Of a DNA stretch of 8,195 bases, positions 1-6,982 are shown piece by piece. The stretch comes from CAYFSC01 sp964345695. GTDB lineage: Bacteria; Bacteroidota; Rhodothermia; Rhodothermales; Salinibacteraceae. The stretch covers positions 1 through 8,195 of the forward strand of contig CAYFSC010000137.1 of NCBI GenBank assembly GCA_964345695.1. Reading direction: 5' to 3'. The number at the start of each line of letters is the position of its first letter. Positions within the stretch are counted from its first letter, which is position 1. The position numbers and the translations under genes are program-made. A model generated the notes under the pieces. The model was not told the origin of the DNA, did not search any database, and was given only the letters and a program-made list of their open reading frames with translations.

Positions 1-286
1 GGCTTTCTGACGCTGGTGACCCCGCACACGCGGGGATAGACCCCCATGCCGAACACCGCATTCGACCCCATTCGGGGTGACCCCGCACACGCGGGGATAG
101 ACCGCGGACGCACAAGATGGACGAGGAGACCTACGAGGTGACCCCGCACACGCGGGGATAGACCGTTTGCAAACGATGACATCATGGACGCCGCGCTGGT
201 GACCCCGCACACGCGGGGATAGACCCGTCAAAACGACTGCCGGTTCTTTGTCAAGTTTGGTGACCCCGTACATGAAGGATCGATTC
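1..286 (+). CRISPR. CRISPR array 1 (type I-E), leader-distal end, truncated at left edge
   Basis: Four identical 28-nt repeats lie at 15-42, 76-103, 137-164 and 198-225, with a decayed fifth copy at 259-286. The period is exactly 61, so complete spacers are 33 nt (43-75, 104-136, 165-197, 226-258), and 1-14 is the end of a further spacer. Each repeat begins GGTGACC, has the perfect hairpin CCCCGC-ACAC-GCGGGG and ends ATAGACC. This is the same architecture as the E. coli I-E repeat, whose orientation implies rightward transcription with the leader off the left edge. The decayed repeat on the right fits a leader-distal end. All four complete spacers differ from one another and I see no match to the rest of the window. 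With a 29-nt repeat convention, base 29 is C, G, G, C. Confidence 0.97.
259..286 (+). repeat. Degenerate terminal repeat of array 1
   Basis: The first ten bases (GGTGACCCCG) match the array 1 repeat exactly and the copy is in phase at +61. The 3' part has decayed: the right arm GCGGGG of the hairpin is lost, and alignment needs several substitutions plus about one deleted base. A damaged last repeat is typical of the leader-distal end of an array. With the stem broken, Cas6e would probably not process this copy. It ends about 10 bp before the putative promoter at 296-304. Confidence 0.9.
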
Positions 287-438
287 TTAGCTCCATGATA
301 CAATGATGTCAGGGTAGGGTATTAGCCTGCGTCGATGCGAGTCCTTCTTGCGGCATTTCGTCCGCGTCTGCTTGACGTCCCCGTCCTCGCTGCAGTTCTC
401 GACATCCACCTGGTCCTATCGCTTCTTCGAACTCTGCG
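287..438 (+). promoter_or_regulatory. Array 1 to cas3 intergenic region with putative cas operon promoter
   Basis: This stretch between the decayed repeat and the conserved part of cas3 holds no convincing gene. An extended -10 element is seen at 296-304: TG at 296-297, one base, then TACAAT at 299-304 (five of six consensus bases). No good -35 hexamer lies 16-18 bp upstream. Transcription would start near 311 and give a leader RNA of about 130 nt before the likely cas3 start. No Shine-Dalgarno sequence, clear operator palindrome or terminator is visible, so read-through from array 1 into cas3 also remains possible. The promoter is inferred from sequence alone. Confidence 0.4.
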
Positions 439-3021
439 ATTGACTCGGTCAATTGCTGGGCCAAACTCCATCGCAATGATGACGGAGTCGTCACGAGTTG
501 GCATCCGCTCGTCGCGCACTCCGCCGATGTCGCCGTCGTGTTTGAGCTCCTTCTGCGGCACACGGCCCTCGGTGACCGCATGGCGCGTCTTCTGGGCCAA
601 GACGCGCTCCCTGAGACCCTGCTCCAGCGGATGTGCGTGCTGGCTGTGCTCCACGATGCTGGCAAGACAAGCCAGGGCTTCCAGAACAGGGCGTTCGGCG
701 AACGTCCGACGGCCGGGCACGTGAGCTCCATGGTGGGCCTGCTGGCGACAAACGAAAAACGACAGGCGCTTGCCCGGCATCTCGATCTGCAGCAGATGGT
801 CCCGTGGTTCGATCCGCCCAACGCCATCCTCAGCTGGCTGCAGACCACCTGGAGCCACCACGGCCATCCCGTTTCGCCCGAGGTGCCCGACAAAGGGATC
901 TGGACGCCTCGGGCCCACGAGCGTCTGTCGGCCGTGGGCGACTGGGCCCGAGAGTGGTACCCGGGGGCGTTTGATGGTGTGGCTCCGGCGCTTCCCGCAC
1001 CGCGCGTGCAACATCTCTTCAACGGCGCGCTCACGCTTGCAGACTGGATTGGCTCGGACACGGACCTGTTTCCGATGAGGCCGCGGTGCACCGATGCGGG
1101 GGCGGCTTACGACCAAGCTCAAGATCGGGCCCGTGGGGCGATCCGGAAATTGAACCTGACGCCGACCCGCGAGCTGGACACGGCGCTGTCTACCATTCTG
1201 GGAGGGCACGAGCCCTACGACATTCAGACGGCCATTCAGGAGCTCCCGGTGCACCCCAAGGGAACGCTCACTGTGGTCGAGTCGGCCACCGGGTCGGGCA
1301 AGACGGAAGGGGCTCTCGGTCGCTTCGCGCACCTATTGGCCGAGGGCCTCGTGGACAGCATGTATTTTGCGCTTCCCACGCGGTCGGCCGCCACGCAGCT
1401 CCACGACCGCGTGAAGGGGGTTCGCGATCGGATGTTTGGCGAGGAGGGACCGCCCGTCCACCTGGCCGTGCCGGGCTACCTGCGCGCCGACGACGCGGAG
1501 GGTACGCGGTTCGGGTGGTCGGTGCGGTGGGACGAAGACATCGGACAGCGGGGCTGGGCCGCGGAGTCGAGCAAGCGGTACATGGCCTCGCCGATCGCTG
1601 TCGGCACAATCGACCAGGTCCTCCTCTCGGTCCTGCGCACAAAGCACGCCCACTTGCGGGCGGCGGGCCTCGCACGCAGCTTCCTCGTGGTCGACGAGGT
1701 CCACGCTTCCAGCGTCTACATGAATGAGCTGCTCCAGCGGGTACTGTCCGTACACAAATCGATGGGCGGCCATGCCCTCTTGATGTCCGCCACGCTCGGG
1801 TCGAGCGCCCGCGCCGTGTTCACCGGCGCGGAGGCCCCGGACTTCGACGATGCGAGCACGCAGCCCTACCCACGGGTGAGCCACGTGAACGGCCCGGCCC
1901 CCATCGACCCGATCGACGCCGACGCACCGGGCGACGACAAAACGGTGTCGATCGAGCTGGTGGGGCAGATGGAGAATGCTGCGTCTGTTGCCCAGCGCGC
2001 CCAGGCTGCCGCCGAGAACGGCGCGTGCGTGCTCGTCATCCGCAACACGGTGGCGGCGTGCCAAGACGTCTTCGAAGAACTCGACGACACGTATGCCCTG
2101 CGCGTCCCTGCGGACATCGGGGAGAAGAACGCGACGCGAATGCCCCATCACTCGCGCTACTGCGCGGCCGATCGGAACCAGTTGGATGGGGCCATCGAGC
2201 ATTTCTTTGGCAAGCACGAAGAGGAAACGCCCGAGGGGACGCGGATTGTGCGGAAGGAGGAGAAAGGCATCATCGCCGTGGCCACCCAAACCGTCGAGCA
2301 GTCGCTCGACATCGACGCCGACCTGCTTATCACCGATCTATGCCCGATGGACGTGCTTCTGCAGCGCATCGGGCGGCTGCACCGGCACAACCGCGACACC
2401 CGGCCCGAGGGCTACGACACGCCCCAGTGCGTTGTCCTCACGCCCGAGGATCGTGATCTCACAGGTTCTCTGTCGGAGAGCTCCGGCCGCGGCTACCCCG
2501 GGCCCGGTCTCGGCTCGGTGTACGGCGACCTGCGGATCATCGAGGCCACGTGGCGCGCGCTCGAGGACCGGATCGACAACGGCAATACGATCGATATTCC
2601 GTCGGATAATCGGACGCTTGTCGAGGAGGCCACGCATCCGTCGATCATCGACGGCATCGAAGCAGAAGGGGTCTGGGCGACCCACGCGCAGCGGGTCCGC
2701 GAGCTGGCCCGCTCCGAAACCCTCGAGGCGCGCAACAACCTGGTCGACCACGGCGAGCGCTTTACGTCCGACGCCAACCAGTTTCCAGAGCGCCGCCTCA
2801 AGACGCGCCTCGGCGACGAGGGAATCGTGGTCGATCTGCCGACGGCCGTCACAACGCCGTTGGACAACACCGTCCACGAGTTGACCCTATCGCCCTATCT
2901 TTTCGACGAGCGACCGGACAACGGGACGGCCCGCGAGGCCACCGACACATCCAACGGCTTCACTTTCGCTTTTGCGGGGGTAGACTTTACTTACACGCGG
3001 CTCGGCATTCAACAGGCATAA
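439..3021 (+). CDS. cas3: CRISPR-associated helicase/nuclease Cas3 (type I-E), 5' end uncertain
   Basis: Cas3 is the effector nuclease-helicase that Cascade recruits to nick and unwind target DNA. Numbered from 439, the N-terminal HD domain shows CWAKL (6-10), WHPLVAHSAD (21-30), LHDAGK (71-76, HD pair 72-73) and WSHHGH (138-143). The SF2 helicase follows: Walker A ATGSGKTEG (283-291, Lys288), DEVH (419-422), SAT (450-452), ATQTVEQSLDID (615-626) and QRIGRLHRH (642-650). At about 860 aa it is close to E. coli Cas3 (888 aa). All core motifs are intact, so activity is expected. The start is a problem. The first conventional start in frame is GTG at 538, which would remove both CWAKL and the first HD histidine. 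Between the in-frame stop at 373-375 and 538 there is no ATG, GTG or TTG. I placed the start at ATT 439 because it gives an N-terminus of the expected length; ATC 418 or an indel are alternatives. The gene ends 7 bp before cas8e, suggesting co-transcription. Confidence 0.95.
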   Translation: MDSVNCWAKLHRNDDGVVTSWHPLVAHSADVAVVFELLLRHTALGDRMARLLGQDALPETLLQRMCVLAVLHDAGKTSQGFQNRAFGERPTAGHVSSMVGLLATNEKRQALARHLDLQQMVPWFDPPNAILSWLQTTWSHHGHPVSPEVPDKGIWTPRAHERLSAVGDWAREWYPGAFDGVAPALPAPRVQHLFNGALTLADWIGSDTDLFPMRPRCTDAGAAYDQAQDRARGAIRKLNLTPTRELDTALSTILGGHEPYDIQTAIQELPVHPKGTLTVVESATGSGKTEGALGRFAHLLAEGLVDSMYFALPTRSAATQLHDRVKGVRDRMFGEEGPPVHLAVPGYLRADDAEGTRFGWSVRWDEDIGQRGWAAESSKRYMASPIAVGTIDQVLLSVLRTKHAHLRAAGLARSFLVVDEVHASSVYMNELLQRVLSVHKSMGGHALLMSATLGSSARAVFTGAEAPDFDDASTQPYPRVSHVNGPAPIDPIDADAPGDDKTVSIELVGQMENAASVAQRAQAAAENGACVLVIRNTVAACQDVFEELDDTYALRVPADIGEKNATRMPHHSRYCAADRNQLDGAIEHFFGKHEEETPEGTRIVRKEEKGIIAVATQTVEQSLDIDADLLITDLCPMDVLLQRIGRLHRHNRDTRPEGYDTPQCVVLTPEDRDLTGSLSESSGRGYPGPGLGSVYGDLRIIEATWRALEDRIDNGNTIDIPSDNRTLVEEATHPSIIDGIEAEGVWATHAQRVRELARSETLEARNNLVDHGERFTSDANQFPERRLKTRLGDEGIVVDLPTAVTTPLDNTVHELTLSPYLFDERPDNGTAREATDTSNGFTFAFAGVDFTYTRLGIQQA

Positions 3022-3028
3022 TCCCATT

Positions 3029-4570
3029 ATGAATCTGCTTGAGGACTCCGTACTTACCGTACGCACATCCACCGGACACGAAAGGTGCAGCCTCCCGCGC
3101 ATCTACCATCTCCTGCAGAACGACGAGGTTGAGGGGTTCAGCAAGCTACAGGCTCATCAGAAGCAGGCGTGGCACTGCTTTCTCGCTCAACTCGGTGCGA
3201 TTGCAACCGAGGACCGGGCGATGCCTGCATCGGAAGAGGAATGGCGAGCGGCGTTGCTGGACGGTACCGAGCGGGCCGCCTGGAGCCTGCACACGGCCAA
3301 CCTGAACAAACCGGCCTTCATGCAGCCGCCGGTCTCCGAAGAGACGCTGGACGATTTCAGCGAGATTCACCCGACGGAGTACGACGTCCCGGTGCTTTCG
3401 AAGAGTCACGCGCTGAAGCTCCACCGGATGCACGATCCAGATCCGGAGCACTGGGTGTATCTGCTCGTCAACGTGCAGACGACTGGTTTCTACTCGCCGG
3501 GCGGCCGCCGAGCCTCACGCATGAACGGCAGCTACGCAAGCCGCCCCTTCTACGGTCTCACGCCCAGCCTTCGCCTGGGACCGTGGATCATGCACGACAT
3601 CGACGTCCTCACGACCCACGTCGGCGACATCGAAGAGCGGTATGGTTTCAAACGATCCGTGACGCCGCTTCTCTGGACCGAGCCTTGGGACGGAACCAGG
3701 AGCTTTGATCTGACCGAGCTCCACCCGCTGTACATCGACTGTGCGCGTCGCATCCGAAAGGGCGACACGTGGATGAAGAAAACCACCAGCACCGAGCGGG
3801 TCACCGGTGACATCAACGGGCAGACCGGCGATCCGTGGGCCCCGGTGGACACGACCGAGGACAAGGTTTTGAATCCAAGACGCGCGGCGTTCGAGTATCG
3901 GCAGCTGGCGCGCATCCTCTTCAGCGGCGACTACCGGCGCCCCATCAGCTTCCGCGGACCCACAGACGGGTACGTGGTCTGCCGCGCCGTGACGGGCGAG
4001 CAGGGCGGGCGCGTGCACAATCTTCAACGCGTGATCCCGTTCTCGAATGCCGAGTCGGACCTCCCGTTTTCGACGCCCGACGAGTCGCAGGTCGCCGAAG
4101 AAGCGCAGTCACGCGTCCAGAAGGCCGAGACCGCGGCTGAGATTTTCTCGCATGCGCTGTATCTGCTTCTCAAGGACGACCGGGACGACGGCAAGACCGA
4201 ACGCGTCCCGGACCTCCTGCAAGACGGCAGGAACCGTCAGATGCGCGCCTTCCACGAGCGAGTCGATCAGCACTTCTTCGATCGTCTGTTCAGGGCACCC
4301 GATCTCAGCGACGAGGAGCGCAGTACCTTCTGGGAAACGACCCTCGTCCGCGCGCTGAAGGAGCAGATGGCCGAAGCCGTTGCGCTGGGCCCCGACAAGA
4401 ACTACTGGGAGCGGCGAGCCCGCGCGCAGTCGACGTTCGACGACCGCATCAAATCCACGTTCACCTACGCTACGCCCATCGCATCGACTCACGATCATGT
4501 CGACTCCAAGCACGACGACGAACGACACGTGGCAGAACCTGACGCACGGGCTGTCGCAGATGTACAATAG
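3029..4570 (+). CDS. casA: Cascade large subunit Cas8e (Cse1/CasA)
   Basis: This is the large subunit of type I-E Cascade, which recognises the PAM and recruits Cas3. The protein is 513 aa, close to the E. coli homologue (about 500). Family hallmarks are the N-terminal NLLEDSVLTVR (2-12), the AFMQPPV segment (96-102), the conserved block QTTGFYSPGG followed by SRMNGSYASRPFYG (150-176), and an LWTEPWDGTRSFDL stretch near 215-228. The ATG at 3029 is the obvious start, 7 bp after the cas3 stop, with no Shine-Dalgarno sequence. The C-terminus runs into a polar, His/Asp-rich tail that is encoded inside the overlap with cse2, whose ATG at 4497 lies 74 nt before the end of this gene. The identification rests on the motifs and on position between cas3 and cse2. 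Confidence 0.95.
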   Translation: MNLLEDSVLTVRTSTGHERCSLPRIYHLLQNDEVEGFSKLQAHQKQAWHCFLAQLGAIATEDRAMPASEEEWRAALLDGTERAAWSLHTANLNKPAFMQPPVSEETLDDFSEIHPTEYDVPVLSKSHALKLHRMHDPDPEHWVYLLVNVQTTGFYSPGGRRASRMNGSYASRPFYGLTPSLRLGPWIMHDIDVLTTHVGDIEERYGFKRSVTPLLWTEPWDGTRSFDLTELHPLYIDCARRIRKGDTWMKKTTSTERVTGDINGQTGDPWAPVDTTEDKVLNPRRAAFEYRQLARILFSGDYRRPISFRGPTDGYVVCRAVTGEQGGRVHNLQRVIPFSNAESDLPFSTPDESQVAEEAQSRVQKAETAAEIFSHALYLLLKDDRDDGKTERVPDLLQDGRNRQMRAFHERVDQHFFDRLFRAPDLSDEERSTFWETTLVRALKEQMAEAVALGPDKNYWERRARAQSTFDDRIKSTFTYATPIASTHDHVDSKHDDERHVAEPDARAVADVQ

Positions 4571-5000
4571 CTTCAGCCGCGGCGACCAGGCCGAGCTGCG
4601 CCGCGGCCGCCCGTCCGAGCCGTTCTGGCGGCTTCTCAGTCACATCCGGAAGGAAGATGTGCCGCCCGATGCGCTGCGAAAATGGCGGCTCCTGGTGCAG
4701 CTTGTGGCCATCGGCGGTTACTCGAGCACGCCGTTCGGCCTCGCTTTGAAGCAGGCCAACTATTCCGAGGCCCGCCTGCAGCGGCTCCTTGAGGCCGACG
4801 ACGACCAGCTCCCCGGCATTCTCCGGCGCACGGCCAAGCAGCTGCGCAGTGCCAAGGAGCCGGCAAACTGGAATACCATCCGGCGGCTGCTCTTCTACGG
4901 TGAGGGTGAGGCGGAACGCGTCCGCCTGCAGATCGCCCAGGAGTACTACACCTACACGTCCACCGATTCCTCGAACCAAGACGGCAATTCCGATGAGTAA
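4497..5000 (+). CDS. casB: Cascade small subunit Cse2 (CasB)
   Basis: Cse2 is the small subunit that forms a dimer along the Cascade belly and stabilises the R-loop. From ATG 4497 the protein is 167 aa, a normal length for the family, and is mainly helical. Visible family features are the N-terminal YNSFSRGDQAELRRG (23-37), which aligns in character with the E. coli YRAWQQLDNGSCAQIRR segment, then FWRLL (43-47), a central helical core and the C-terminal NWNTIRRLLFYG (124-135) and IAQEYY (146-151). The frame stays open upstream to 4380, but that part reads as a shadow of cas8e. ATG 4560 is an alternative that would cut into the first conserved helix, so 4497 is preferred despite its 74-nt overlap with cas8e. 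The stop overlaps the cas7e start by 8 nt, suggesting coupled translation. No Shine-Dalgarno sequence is visible. Confidence 0.92.
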   Translation: MSTPSTTTNDTWQNLTHGLSQMYNSFSRGDQAELRRGRPSEPFWRLLSHIRKEDVPPDALRKWRLLVQLVAIGGYSSTPFGLALKQANYSEARLQRLLEADDDQLPGILRRTAKQLRSAKEPANWNTIRRLLFYGEGEAERVRLQIAQEYYTYTSTDSSNQDGNSDE

Positions 5001-6222
5001 ATTTCTGCAGTTTCACACGCTCACGTCCTATCCCGGCACGCTCTTGAACCGGGACGACGCGGGCTTTGCCAAGACCCTTCCGTTCGGCAACGCGAAGCGG
5101 ACCCGCATCTCCTCCCAGTGCCTGAAATACCACTGGCGGAACTACAGCGGCAAGCACGCGATCCGCGACGCGGGCGACATGGCGATCCGCTCCCGTCGCA
5201 CCTTTCGGAAAAAGATTGCCGAGGAACTCACCGACGACTATCCGGAGCGCCTGACGGCCACCGTGACGTACGTCGTCTCGAAGATGGTGCTAAGTGGCGA
5301 GACGACGAAGAGCAAGATGACGGGGAACGCGAAAGAGGTCCTGGGGGAGGACGATCCTCTGGGAGCAACCAACCTCGACCAGATTGTCGTGCTGGGGATC
5401 CCAGAGGTTGACTACCTTCGATCCGTGGTCCGCGACGCCCTTGAGGAGATCAAGGAGGCCGACTACGATCCGGAGAGTAATCCCCAGACCGCAACGGCGA
5501 TCTACGACGCGCTAAATGACAACGATCTGCAGAGCAACCTGCGCGGCATGGGCAACGCTATGGGCCTCGACGCGGCGATGCACGGCCGTATGGTTACCAG
5601 CGACATCTTGGCGAAGGGCGATGCGGCCGTGCACGTGGCCCACGCGATTACGACGCACGAGCAGCAACGTGAAGACGATTACTTCACGGCCGTCGACCAG
5701 CTGAAGGACGAGGGCACCGGCGGAACGGAATCTGGCGCGGCTCTCATTCAGAGCAAGGAATTGACGTCTGGGCTGTTCTACAGCTATGTGGTCGTCGACG
5801 TCCCGCTGCTGGTGTCGAACCTGGAAGCCTGTCCGCGCGAGGAGTGGACGGAGGCCGACCTCTCACTTACCACGAATCTGATCAAGCGTTTTCTGAAGAC
5901 GATGACTACGGTGTCGCCGGGTGCGAAGCTCAGCTCAACCGCGCCATACGCCCGGTCGGAGTTCGTGATGGTCGAAAGCGGCGACGAGCAGCCACGGACG
6001 CTCGCCAATGCCTTCAAACAGGCCGTGGAGGGAAAGGATGTCCTCGAGGCCAGCGTGGAGCGTCTGGCGTCGTACACCGACAAGCTCGACAGGATGTACG
6101 GGGCACACGAGAACCGCAAGTGCGCCACGATCGCCGACGCGGAGGTTCCCTTTGATTCGGGAAGCATCGACGACATCGCCGATTGGATTCCTAAGCAGAT
6201 CACCAACTCCGAAAGCGCATGA
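4993..6222 (+). CDS. casC: Cascade backbone subunit Cas7e (Cse4/CasC)
   Basis: Cas7e is the backbone protein; about six copies wrap the crRNA spacer. The start ATG 4993 lies in the sequence ATGAGTAA, which also ends cse2, and yields MSKFLQFHTLTSYPGTLLNR, the family's characteristic N-terminus. FGNAKRTRISSQCLK (31-45) corresponds to the usual FGGxxRxRISSQSLK signature. HGRM (197-200), AAVHVAHAITTHEQQREDDY (211-230) and FTAVDQL (231-237) form the central conserved block, and GLFYSYVVVDVPLL (260-273) completes the RRM-like fold. At 409 aa it is longer than E. coli CasC (363 aa); part of the surplus appears to be acidic and polar loops (near 104-125 and 155-180). The stop overlaps the cas5e start as ATGA, so the two genes are translationally linked. 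Confidence 0.96.
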   Translation: MSKFLQFHTLTSYPGTLLNRDDAGFAKTLPFGNAKRTRISSQCLKYHWRNYSGKHAIRDAGDMAIRSRRTFRKKIAEELTDDYPERLTATVTYVVSKMVLSGETTKSKMTGNAKEVLGEDDPLGATNLDQIVVLGIPEVDYLRSVVRDALEEIKEADYDPESNPQTATAIYDALNDNDLQSNLRGMGNAMGLDAAMHGRMVTSDILAKGDAAVHVAHAITTHEQQREDDYFTAVDQLKDEGTGGTESGAALIQSKELTSGLFYSYVVVDVPLLVSNLEACPREEWTEADLSLTTNLIKRFLKTMTTVSPGAKLSSTAPYARSEFVMVESGDEQPRTLANAFKQAVEGKDVLEASVERLASYTDKLDRMYGAHENRKCATIADAEVPFDSGSIDDIADWIPKQITNSESA

Positions 6223-6905
6223 CTATTTCCATTCTCCGGTTCGAAGCGCCGATGATGAGCTTCGGCGCCCCGATCGTCAGCGAGGAAGGAGTCATCCAAC
6301 CGTATCCAGCCCTGTCGATGATGACGGGACTCCTGGCGAACGCGTTGGGCTATGATCGGCGGGAGGCCAAGCGGCACGAACGGCTGCAGCGCGCGATTTC
6401 GTACGCCGTGCGGGAGGATGTCCCGGGCGAGAAGATTGTCGACTATCAAACCGTCGATCTCGGCTCCGATCACATGATGGCTTACGGACGGAAGAAAGAC
6501 AGCGTCGCCTGGACAACGTGGGGCACGCTCGACCAGCGGGCGGGCAGCTCCTCCTCACGCGGGACGGCCGAGCGAAACCGCGAGTACTGGGCGGATGCGC
6601 AGTACGCGATCGCCCTGCACGTGGACACGCTCTCGGCGCAGGACATCCGAGACGCCCTGGTGCGCCCGGAACGGCCCCTTTTCATCGGCCGCCAGTCGTG
6701 CCTGCCCGCAGACCGGATCTTTCGGATGACAGTGGAGGCCCCATCCCTCACCGATGCGCTGCAGCTGGACACGACCGTTCCGGACGGGGTGCAGCCGCGG
6801 CGGATCTGGCATGAGTCCGATCAGGGCACGCCGGTCACCGATGCCCGCGACTGGACGAATCAAATCCACGTGGGCGAGCGCCGCATCCGCGAGACGGACC
6901 TGTAG
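6219..6905 (+). CDS. casD: Cascade subunit Cas5e (CasD)
   Basis: Cas5e caps the 5' handle of the crRNA and contacts Cas8e at the PAM-proximal end. The protein is 228 aa, matching the family (E. coli 224). The N-terminus ISILRFEAPMMSFGAP (3-18) is the typical first strand and loop, corresponding to LxLxGPMQAWG in other I-E Cas5 proteins. It is followed by PYPALSMMTGLLANALGYDR (28-47), DYQTVD (75-80), ERNREYWADAQYAIAL (118-133) and the signature PLFIGRQSCLP (153-163). The C-terminal part (about 196-228) is polar and ends RRIRETDL. The start shares ATGA with the cas7e stop. Downstream there is a 77-bp gap before cas6e, the only clear break in an otherwise tightly packed operon. Confidence 0.95.
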   Translation: MTISILRFEAPMMSFGAPIVSEEGVIQPYPALSMMTGLLANALGYDRREAKRHERLQRAISYAVREDVPGEKIVDYQTVDLGSDHMMAYGRKKDSVAWTTWGTLDQRAGSSSSRGTAERNREYWADAQYAIALHVDTLSAQDIRDALVRPERPLFIGRQSCLPADRIFRMTVEAPSLTDALQLDTTVPDGVQPRRIWHESDQGTPVTDARDWTNQIHVGERRIRETDL

Positions 6906-6982
6906 CTCGATCCGGCATCAACACCGAGGACGGTCGACACCGACGATGGTTCTCCCCTTCACGACGTTGCCCTCGCACTTCT
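6906..6982 (+). other. 77-bp cas5e-cas6e intergenic gap
   Basis: This gap is unusual only because every other junction in the operon is an overlap or is 7 bp long. I see no hairpin terminator, Shine-Dalgarno sequence or convincing promoter. An ATG at 6946 opens a different frame (to 7089) that overlaps cas6e and looks like a shadow. The cas6e frame has no ATG, GTG or TTG between 6941 and its ATG at 6983. Confidence 0.5.

Noticed and set aside
318..443. Stop-to-stop frame 318-443 with GC-rich third positions, as a possible extra N-terminus of Cas3 through a frameshift
   Set aside because: It has no ATG, and I-E Cas3 proteins normally have only about ten residues before the W-A/G-K motif, so a 40-residue extension is not expected.
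335..724. Plus-strand open frame starting at ATG 335
   Set aside because: It overlaps cas3 in another frame, is rich in Arg and Ser as shadow frames are, and has no family features. It was kept in mind only as a possible upstream start joined to cas3 by an indel.
309..1332. Long minus-strand open frames (309-1091 and 322-1332) opposite cas3
   Set aside because: They are antisense to the motif-bearing HD region of cas3 and have no recognisable domain. In 309-480 the 309 frame looks superficially protein-like, but its third codon positions are AT-rich compared with the cas genes.
1333..2289. Minus-strand open frame of 318 codons inside the cas3 helicase region
   Set aside because: It is the complement of intact helicase motifs (DEVH, SAT) and shows no domain of its own; long antisense frames are common in GC-rich genes.
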